A stretch of DNA of 32,216 nucleotides from a virus, in the IMG/VR virus record IMGVR_UViG_3300025141_016717, positions 1 to 32,216 of that record. One strand, 5' to 3'. Shown piece after piece: positions 21,889 through 29,100 of this stretch. Each line of letters starts with the position of its first letter. Position 1 is the first letter of the stretch. The notes under the pieces were generated by a model. That model was not told the origin of the DNA. It made no database searches and worked only from the letters and a program-made list of their open reading frames with translations. Both the position numbers and the translations under genes were made by a program.

Positions 21889-23354
21889 GTTACAGTTTCT
21901 CCAGTTTCTAGCGTAATTTTCAGTACGGGCAGCTTTCCGTGGTAATGGTTATCCTTGACTTCGATTAGGATATCTTCGCCTGTTTCCTCATCCCTTGAGC
22001 GTACAAAGTCGCCAGCTTTAACGTCTTGAATATTAAGGGTTAAAGGCTCCCCGCTTCTTATTATACTCACTTTCTCTGAAAAGTGCAATGATTTATTAAA
22101 CGCATAGCCGCCAAGAGGTTCGATATAACGCTTCCAGATCAGGCAGGCCGTTTTGTAGTCCATGTCAGAATGCTTCATGCAATCCCTGACGAAATTAGCT
22201 TCTGTCTTTAGAACCAAATCAGGGTCTTTGCCTTTTAGTTTGCTTATCTTTCTGAGGGAATCAGCCTGATTAAGGTCCCAGCCAGCACAATCCTGAGCGA
22301 TAAATAGGGCCTGCTCTTCATAGACCAAAATACCGTATGTTTTCTTTAAAGCCCTTTCTAGCTTTGGGTGGTCATACTTTGTAGGCTCAATCCCAAGCCT
22401 TCTTTTTGCATACTTCTTTCTTTCTTCAGGCAAGCAAGAGGGCCTTCCGATTGCATTGATATCAGATATATCTTCAATACACTTCGGCTTTAGCTTCATA
22501 CAAAATGGTGTAAGCGAAGATTCAAGCTGAAAGACACCGCCCGTCTCTCCTCTTCCTAGCATTTCGTAAGATTCTTGATCGTTTAGATCAATATCGTCAA
22601 CAGATAACTTTTTACCAGTCGATGACTCGATAAGCCTAAAGGTATTCTCTATAACCGTTAGCGTCTTTAGGCCAAGAAGATCCATTTTAATTAAGCCATT
22701 TATTTCGCACCTATTTTTCTCCCACTGAGTCACAACACCGCCCGTCGGATCAATCCTTAGCGGAACAGTCTTGTGAAGAGGCTCCTCTCCAATAACCATT
22801 CCGGCAGCATGAACTGACCAGTTTCGAGTAAGATTCTGAAGCTTATTTCCATACTCATATAACTCTGGATATTTCTGCATATAGGCATCAAATTGAGAAC
22901 TATCGCGCATAGCAGACTCAAGGGTTTTTGCATCTGGCATAATTGAAGTAATGTGGTTTGCAATTTTAAATGCAGTAGTTTTATCACCGCCTAAGCGAAG
23001 ACTTCTTGCGACATCCTTGATCACAACCTTTGGCGAAAGGGTGCTCCAGTTTGAAATTGAGGCAACCCTATCTTCTCCATACTTTTCTTTAATGTACTCT
23101 TTAACCAGAGATGGATCAGAAAAGTCAGTATCAATATCTGGAAAAGAAGTTTTTTGATTATTATGGAATCTTTCAAAGATTAAGTCGTACTCAATTGGGT
23201 CCACACTAGTTGTTCCCGTAAGGTAAGCCACAAGAGATCCAGCGGATGAGTTATGTACGGCGAGGCCCTCAATATTGTATGAATGCGTATTCTCTACCGT
23301 AAGGTCATGCACATAGCCTTTATAGGAAACATATTTTTTGCTTTTTAATTTCAC
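21765..23354 (-). CDS. dnaE: DNA polymerase III alpha, catalytic middle piece, flanked by intein halves
   Basis: A 529-residue chain: intein C-half (1-35), DnaE extein (36-421), intein N-half (422-529). The extein starts SSAGSLVAYL, the conserved core start. It contains the catalytic Asp pair D73 and D75 in FPDIDTDF and the third Asp, D225, in KMDLLGLKTLT (E. coli D401, D403, D555). It also has NWSVHAAGMVIG and YGILVYEEQALFIAQDCAG. The usual RPGP motif reads RPSC (AIGRPSCLPEE). It ends at EPLGGYAFNK. The start is GTG at 23352-23354, overlapping the nuclease stop as GTGA, with GGGAG upstream. On its own it has no PHP domain and no OB-fold, so activity presumably needs double trans-splicing. 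Confidence 0.95.
   Translation of the reverse strand: MKLKSKKYVSYKGYVHDLTVENTHSYNIEGLAVHNSSAGSLVAYLTGTTSVDPIEYDLIFERFHNNQKTSFPDIDTDFSDPSLVKEYIKEKYGEDRVASISNWSTLSPKVVIKDVARSLRLGGDKTTAFKIANHITSIMPDAKTLESAMRDSSQFDAYMQKYPELYEYGNKLQNLTRNWSVHAAGMVIGEEPLHKTVPLRIDPTGGVVTQWEKNRCEINGLIKMDLLGLKTLTVIENTFRLIESSTGKKLSVDDIDLNDQESYEMLGRGETGGVFQLESSLTPFCMKLKPKCIEDISDINAIGRPSCLPEERKKYAKRRLGIEPTKYDHPKLERALKKTYGILVYEEQALFIAQDCAGWDLNQADSLRKISKLKGKDPDLVLKTEANFVRDCMKHSDMDYKTACLIWKRYIEPLGGYAFNKSLHFSEKVSIIRSGEPLTLNIQDVKAGDFVRSRDEETGEDILIEVKDNHYHGKLPVLKITLETGETVTCTKNHKFRTTTGEMLPLWLILETNMEIVVSAEKSQKQSKD
21768..22091 (-). other. Split intein 2, N-terminal half (IntN), 108 residues, Ser1
   Basis: It begins at residue 422 of the middle chain as SLHFSEKVSIIRSGEPLTLN (block A-like), directly after YAFNK. 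Block B is present as TVTCTKNHKFRTTTG, with T70 and H73. The first residue is Ser, not Cys. Placing the junction here restores the DnaE sequence FNK-SHSVSYSH exactly. The 3' 124 nt are also read in another frame by the nuclease gene. Confidence 0.88.
23250..23354 (-). other. Split intein 1, C-terminal half (IntC), 35 residues
   Basis: Residues 1-35 of the middle chain show block F (YVHDLTVENTHSYNIEG, H24) and the classical end LAVHN, with His34 and Asn35, then Ser36 as the +1 residue. The half is basic at its start (MKLKSKKYV) while its partner IntN1 is strongly acidic. This suits charge-assisted association of split inteins. Confidence 0.93.
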
Positions 23355-24286
23355 TGAATTCTCCCAATATATTGAAGTTCTTTTTTCTTTGAAAACAGTT
23401 TGATTCTATTTTCTGAGTGCAGCTCTTTGCACAACGGCTTTATTTTGGTGGATCGCTTAAGTAACAACCCTATTTGTTCAGCTTCCGCTTCATCTATAAA
23501 CCAGTAGGAGTCGAAGTTATTTTCTTTTATAAATTTCTCAGCCGCTTCTACTTTGGCCGCATTTTTGCTCTCATCATAATAATGAGGCACAATGCTCTTA
23601 ATCTCAACAATCATCTTTTTAGTGTCAGAGATTAATACGTAATCCGGATAATAATATCTTAATCTTCCGTTATGATTATATTTAATGTAAAACTTGCATT
23701 TACGAACAACCTTATATTGCGGCTGATTTTCCAACCAGATTAAGAAGCATAATTCATAAGAGCTTCCAAATTCAATTACTCGGCCATCTTTGAAAGTATA
23801 TTCTCCAGAAAGAGCATGAGAATTTTTGCCCCTTGCTTTTGCAACTTTTTCCTTATATTCAGGATTCTCGTATTTAGAGAGCATCGTCTGTCTCATCTGC
23901 TCTAATTTTTCTGGGTTTTCTCTCCAAAACTTTGATACGCCTAAGGCGTTTTTTCTTTTTTGCTCTGGAGTTGACTGTATCTTTTTTTGAGCCTTAGAGT
24001 TTGCATCTCTCCACTCCTCCCGCTTGTATATTTCAAGGCTCCCACACTTCAAGCAAACCTCTTCTCTGACAAGAGTTCTTTTTGCTAAGTGTTTTGTAGA
24101 AATCCTTGATTCAGAATTACAGACGATACAGTTTACTTTACAAAAAATATTAACACTTCTCGGGTAAGTTGTTTTTGCCCACAAGCTAAAAGGCAGATCT
24201 TGATTTTTAAAAATCAATTCAATTACTTCTTCTGAATTATTCAGCAACTTTCTACGTCTCGCAAACCTTTGCAGTTCTTCTCTCAT
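23351..24286 (-). CDS. Free-standing homing endonuclease-like protein, PD-(D/E)xK type
   Basis: A 311-residue protein between the N-terminal and middle dnaE pieces. A zinc-knuckle pair (C53/C56 and C78/C81: CIVC and CLKC) is followed by NUMOD3-like helical repeats (TPEQKRKNALGVSKFWRENP, then NPEYKEKVAKARGKN). The C-terminal nuclease shows E178 (GSSYELCFL), P214-D215 (YYYPDYVL) and E228/K230 (IVEIKS), a PD-(D/E)xK arrangement. The start chosen is ATG at 24286, with GGAGAG 5-7 nt upstream. A longer frame from ATG 24322 adds 12 residues but lacks an SD. Its stop overlaps the GTG of the middle dnaE piece. It would cut the intein-free dnaE allele to spread the split intein, inferred from location. 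Confidence 0.85.
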   Translation of the reverse strand: MREELQRFARRRKLLNNSEEVIELIFKNQDLPFSLWAKTTYPRSVNIFCKVNCIVCNSESRISTKHLAKRTLVREEVCLKCGSLEIYKREEWRDANSKAQKKIQSTPEQKRKNALGVSKFWRENPEKLEQMRQTMLSKYENPEYKEKVAKARGKNSHALSGEYTFKDGRVIEFGSSYELCFLIWLENQPQYKVVRKCKFYIKYNHNGRLRYYYPDYVLISDTKKMIVEIKSIVPHYYDESKNAAKVEAAEKFIKENNFDSYWFIDEAEAEQIGLLLKRSTKIKPLCKELHSENRIKLFSKKKELQYIGRIQ

Positions 24287-24349
24287 CTTGACTCTCCATA
24301 TAGGGCCGGCAAGAGGCTCCATACAGACATATGGTTTAACTAGTATAAT

Positions 24350-25801
24350 TTAAACTTCTTTTACATCATCGTCACCGGTTAGCTCATCGGCCTTTACCCA
24401 GCCCCGATTTGTAGTGAAAAACTCATGGTCCTTAGTGCATGTAATGGTTTTTCCGTTTTCAAACCCAAGCTCTACAAGCTCTTCATCAACCTTATAAGAT
24501 AAGGTGTCAGTTACCTTGTTAACAGAATCATCATGAGAAACTACCTCCTCACCTACACGTATTTTTTCAACTGCCTTCATCGATCCATCCGCCAGTTGAA
24601 CCATAGATCCAGGAACAAAGCACCCTCTTGCAGGGCCTACAGGCATTCTTTGTTTAGCCCAATTGATATAATCGGAGACAATAAGCATATATGAGGAAAA
24701 GTTTTTGTCCTCAAGAACTGATAGCTCCATTTTAACCCTATCCCAGTAAAGCTCTTTGTCTTCGCCGGAAAGGTGGGATAACTTCTCCTTAAAGCCCTCA
24801 ATGCATTTATATCGAAGGTATGACTTATCCTCCGCTATAGTGGATCGACCCCTCTCTTTCCACTCGGAAAACTCCTCGTAATCAGCCTGATTCTCAACTG
24901 GGAAAGACGGCAGTCTTGGACCGTCCGGCTTAATATAATGTGGGTCTTGACATGAATTCATAATTTTTATGGTATTCTGCATCCCAACTTCAGCAATATC
25001 GCGCCCAAAGAAGTCTGTAATCTCCTCATGTGTTTTGAGGTACATATCTTGAACTCCATACCTAAATCGGTCGGGATCATCTACAGCTTTTTTATCCTTA
25101 ATCGCAAGCATAAAATCGTGATATTTTGCGTGATCTTTATCACGATAGTGTGCGTCACAAGTTATAACATAAGGTATATCATAATCTCTTGATATTTTAA
25201 GAAGAGATTGGTTTAGCTTCTGCTGATTTACTTCTTTTCCATTTTTTTGCACAGCATGCAGCCTGTGCGGCTGAAGCTCTAGAAAAAATCTATCATGAAA
25301 TATAGATTTAAACATAGAGATATACCTTAGAGCGTTTGCTTCATCCTGTTCTGTAATAAGCGTTTTTGCAATCAAGCCATTTGAGCATGCCGTAAGAGCG
25401 ACTACCCCCTCGTTATGGTCCCGAATATGCTCCCATGTTATCCTTGGGGTTTTCTTGCCCATATATCCCGACACCTGGTTTTGAAAGGCAAGATAATTTA
25501 GGGTTAGAATGTTTTCATAACCAACCTCATTCTGAGCAAGAAGAACCAAGTGGTGGCTCTTCCTGGCCTCAAGGTCATCTGCAAAATAAGCTTCCATGCC
25601 AGGAATTAGCTTTACACCGGTTTCTTGAGATGCAAGATAAGCATCATACATGGCTGTCATTGTACCATGATCTGTAATAGCTACAGCGGGGTGGTCAACC
25701 TCCTTTGCTCTTACAAATAAGTCCTTGACATCGTTCATCCCGTCTAGCGGACTTCCAAGCTCTGTATGATTGTGTAAAGATATGAATGGCCCTTTAGGCA
25801 T
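24350..25801 (-). CDS. dnaE: DNA polymerase III alpha, N-terminal PHP piece, with split-intein N-half
   Basis: A 483-residue chain. Residues 1-393 are DnaE: the PHP domain (SLHNHTELGSPLDG with H10 and H12, ITDHGTM with D44 and H45, GMEAYF with E70, KSHHLVLLA, TACSNG with C139, CDAHYRDKDH with D216 and H218), then the start of the palm ending KQRMPVGPARG. Almost all PHP metal ligands are kept, unlike in E. coli DnaE, so PHP-type proofreading is possible. Residues 394-483 are the intein N-half. The ATG has AAGGAG 8 nt upstream. The gene lies just after a terminator, so it may have its own start of transcription, though no clear promoter is seen. Confidence 0.95.
   Translation of the reverse strand: MPKGPFISLHNHTELGSPLDGMNDVKDLFVRAKEVDHPAVAITDHGTMTAMYDAYLASQETGVKLIPGMEAYFADDLEARKSHHLVLLAQNEVGYENILTLNYLAFQNQVSGYMGKKTPRITWEHIRDHNEGVVALTACSNGLIAKTLITEQDEANALRYISMFKSIFHDRFFLELQPHRLHAVQKNGKEVNQQKLNQSLLKISRDYDIPYVITCDAHYRDKDHAKYHDFMLAIKDKKAVDDPDRFRYGVQDMYLKTHEEITDFFGRDIAEVGMQNTIKIMNSCQDPHYIKPDGPRLPSFPVENQADYEEFSEWKERGRSTIAEDKSYLRYKCIEGFKEKLSHLSGEDKELYWDRVKMELSVLEDKNFSSYMLIVSDYINWAKQRMPVGPARGCFVPGSMVQLADGSMKAVEKIRVGEEVVSHDDSVNKVTDTLSYKVDEELVELGFENGKTITCTKDHEFFTTNRGWVKADELTGDDDVKEV
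24353..24622 (-). other. Split intein 1, N-terminal half (IntN), 90 residues, Cys1
   Basis: It begins at Cys394 of the N-terminal dnaE chain with block A (CFVPGSMVQLADGSMKAVEK, then RVGEEVVSHD). Block B is TITCTKDHEFFTTNRG with T63 and H66 of the half. It ends ELTGDDDVKEV at the stop. By hand count it carries about 10 basic and 20 acidic residues. Splicing to the 23250-23354 half joins GPARG to SSAGSLVAY, as in continuous DnaE. Confidence 0.95.
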
Positions 25802-25822
25802 TTAGCTCTCTCCTTGATAAAG

Positions 25823-25856
25823 TAAAATGGGTGCAAATTTCTTTACACCCATTTTA
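25823..25856 (-). terminator. Intrinsic terminator-like hairpin
   Basis: An 11-bp perfect inverted repeat, taaaatgggtg (25823-25833) and cacccatttta (25846-25856), has a 12-nt loop that can pair three more A-T pairs. On the minus strand the 3' arm supplies TTTTA and is followed by CTTTATC, a modest U-rich tail. It would end transcription of the 93-residue gene before dnaE. Confidence 0.7.
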
Positions 25857-25879
25857 GTCACAAACTAGATTTTGTCTAC

Positions 25880-26161
25880 TTATTCAGAAACCATATCCTG
25901 AATATTATCATAGATTTCGTTAACTACATCCATATCAAGCTCCTGTTTTGCTGCTCGCAGTGCCTGTGAAAGCTCCTTTTTTGGAAGACTCTTATTCTTG
26001 ATAAAATCTGCGGACCACTCTCTGCGTGCTGCCTGCAGATCTTTAATCTGCATCTCATAAACCATATACTGCTTAACGTAATCTTTTACGTCATCCATTG
26101 ACCAGGTGGTATTCTCTGAATTATCATCAGACTCATTAAAAATTCTCAGAACTCCTGACAT
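25880..26161 (-). CDS. Small helical protein, possible GapR/DsbA-like DNA-binding protein
   Basis: A 93-residue acidic, all-helical protein. The region YVKQYMVYEMQIKDLQAARR, then LPKKELSQALRAAKQELD, and an end NEIYDNIQDMV, follows the pattern of small coiled-coil double-strand DNA-binding proteins (T4 DsbA, GapR/DUF2312). Those have an E..IKD..+.AK helix, a K-rich second helix and a short 'E..LYD' tail. This is pattern resemblance only. The ATG has AGGAG 7 nt upstream, 22 nt after the giant gene's stop. A terminator follows. Base composition is somewhat more GC-rich than the surroundings, as for SSB, which hints at high expression. Confidence 0.82.
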   Translation of the reverse strand: MSGVLRIFNESDDNSENTTWSMDDVKDYVKQYMVYEMQIKDLQAARREWSADFIKNKSLPKKELSQALRAAKQELDMDVVNEIYDNIQDMVSE

Positions 26162-26183
26162 TATTTCTCCTAAATTATAATGT

Positions 26184-29100
26184 TTAATCGAAGAGGCGCT
26201 TCAGTGCCTCGCTTTTTATCATAATCCTGCCAAACACATCTGTCTTGTATTTTTCAGATTTTTTAATAAAGTCGCTACAGATAATCTTTGAAGAAACTTT
26301 GTTAAATAATTCTGCAGAATCAAAATAAGCATCTTTGAAAATACCCGCAGTACCATATTCCTCAACCAATTTTCTGATTCCATAAAATTTCTTGTCGAAG
26401 AATGTTTGTAGAACTTCTGAAAAATAATATATACCGCCCGGCTTCTTGCCTCTTCTTTGTTTATATATCGCAGCTAAATCATCGGTACTCAATATATCAG
26501 ATCCAATAGCTTCGTCGCGTACCCTGCTCAAGTCTCTATCGACTTTCTTTTTTCTAAACATCGGAGTATCGATAACTAGTTTTGGTACACCAAAGTTTGC
26601 GACATTTGAGCTGTTAGATTTACTAACATTTATGGGGTAAAACTTAGGCGTATAAGTTGACCATCTTCTTAGAATGCCCCCGTCTTGTTCTTTGAACATA
26701 GTCTTATATTTTTGGTCTACATTATCAAGCCTTATACTTTCTATTCTTCTGAGTCTTTCGTTATAAACAACTCCTTGTTCTGCAATATATGCGGCCTTTT
26801 CTTCTTCACTTTTTAGAGTTTCTAAATGTTCATTTAGCTCACTTCTGCTGATCACTCTAAGCACGCCTTTGGGCCCAAATAATCTATTCATATTTACTCT
26901 TGAAACTTGCTGTCCATTAATTAGCCTTTGACGAAACAACATTTCGTATGGTTCTAGCAAATCCATTCCGCTCACTGGCTCGCCATTAACCATATCTTCT
27001 CTTTGGTTAAATAGCGATGCAAGCTCGTCGTAACCATTTATTTTTGCTAAAAATGACTGCATAGCAGTTTTTGCAGCACTTAAAACCTCTTCGCTTTCAT
27101 AAAGGTCTTCACTAAATACTCCGTGACCAGCATACTCAATTCCGAAGCAAGCTTTAGTTATGATTAAATTTGCAAGAACCGGACTAATAATTGGAACATA
27201 CCATCCTTGTGACTCCTGAAAACCGCCTTTGCCAGTCATAACAGTTCTTGTAGAACCAGAAGTATCAATTTTAAGCGGCAGATTTCTATATCTATTCATT
27301 AAAGATCTCATAGTTAAAGAAGTCTGCTTTTTCTTTTTCTCAGCTTCTTTTTCGCTTATAGATTTTAACTGTTTGTATTTCACTACAAAGTCAGCATACA
27401 CCCTCTCTATAGAAAGGAGGATTGATTCAGCTTCATCTGGAGGGTTTCTTTGGAGTAAATCTGATAGATTAACCCTAACCATGGTGTTGGAGCCTGCAGG
27501 TATATCTATAGGCATATCAGATAGGCTTATATTTATATCGCCCTTCTTAGCGCCCACCTCTACTGGTATTGGCACCCCAATTCTTGACGTAAAGCCGTCT
27601 ACAGGAGGGTAGTAACTATTTGCAGGTGCAGAAGCCTTATAACTTCCCAGAGATAAGGCGGTTTCAGTATCTAATCCTAGTGACACATTCCTGTAAGATA
27701 CCGGATTTTTACTTTCGTCTAAAACAACTTCGGTACCTGGATGATTACATATTGATATCATTGTTACAGAATTTGTCAAATCCGTATTAGTCTTGAAGCC
27801 GGCCTTTTTAACATCACTTCCCTTAATATTTCCGACCATGAGGGTCCAACCGTTTTCAAAATAATCAGGATGGCTTTCTGGGAATTCAACAGAGGGCTGC
27901 ACAGGAAGTAGGCTGCTCAGCAACTCTTCATCATCTTTTGATACCAGTATTGCGAAAGATGGCGCACTTATTAGATAGCCTTCTATTCCAAGGATATACG
28001 AAAAGTCCTGCGCACCCTGCTTTATAAGATATATTGGCTTTACTGTCTTTGTTTTGTAAGACACGAACCCACCCAGAGTTTTAGGATTGATGGAGAGAGT
28101 GGGATGACTTGCAGAAGGCATTAAGCTATGAGCGTTTTCAAATCTAGAAAAATATTCTGCATATTTCCCTCCTGTATTTGTCTCTTTAATATGAGGTTCT
28201 AAAATAATCTCTGTGCTTCTAGTATTAACAATTACTTTTTGCAAAATGTTGTTAACATGCACCTTTTCCTGATGAGACATAGCAGGAGAGTATGTAAGCG
28301 ACATATATATATTTTTAATATAATCAAGACCTAATTCCTGATAGTAATTGGCTCTGGAAGCGTAAGCTGCACCAACTTGCAATCTAGTAAGATTGCGCAC
28401 AACTTCGCCCAGACTATCTAGGTGATCGTTGAGATCCAAGTCATCAATATCTGATAAATCGAGCGAAGTGCCCTGACCACTTGTAATTATCCTATCTATT
28501 GTTATGGCAATTACTTTATCACGAGTGCTTAAATCAAATTGATCAAGAATAGGTAAATTAACATAGCTAGAAGAGGACTCCGATAAGAATCTATTATAAA
28601 CCTCTGATAACCTTTCTGCTAAGTACATTGCTGTCGCAGCAATAGTAACTTGTTTAGCAAACCAAAGTTCTGTTATATTTACTACCTTCATTCCAGCCCC
28701 CTGATCAACTTGACTAATTTGCTCGGACACATCCTGTATGGGATCTGTGTTCTTGCCTTTTGGATCAATTGATTTTTCAAATTCTGCAATTTCTCTTGGA
28801 TTGAAAAAGCTTGGCATAGCTTTTGAGATTTGACTAACAGTTAGCTTCTTCTCATGGACTAAAACTTCCTCTATATCATCCTTAAGGTCCTCCCGAATCC
28901 CTGGATCAGGATGGTTGTTTGCATACAGAATTGCTCCCTCTACTATCTTTCTTTGCAAATAGCGATGAAAAGAGGAGCCTATAGCATAGATAAATGCTCT
29001 TGGATCTTCCCCAAAATCATTAATTATAGAATCTTTAATAAGTCCAGATAACTCATCGATAGATATATCGTAATCCTTAGAAAAATTTACCTTCCTGGCT

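Noticed and set aside
19657-25801. dnaE breaks as frameshifts, sequencing errors or group I introns
   Set aside because: Each break has proper intein block A/B and F/G sequences, SD sequences before the downstream pieces, and complete nuclease genes between. Extein ends join exactly at intein splice residues, which introns or simple frameshifts would not produce.
27229-27612. Plus-strand open frame opposite the giant gene
   Set aside because: It is antisense shadow of a long continuous minus-strand frame. No plus-strand gene is supported anywhere in the window.
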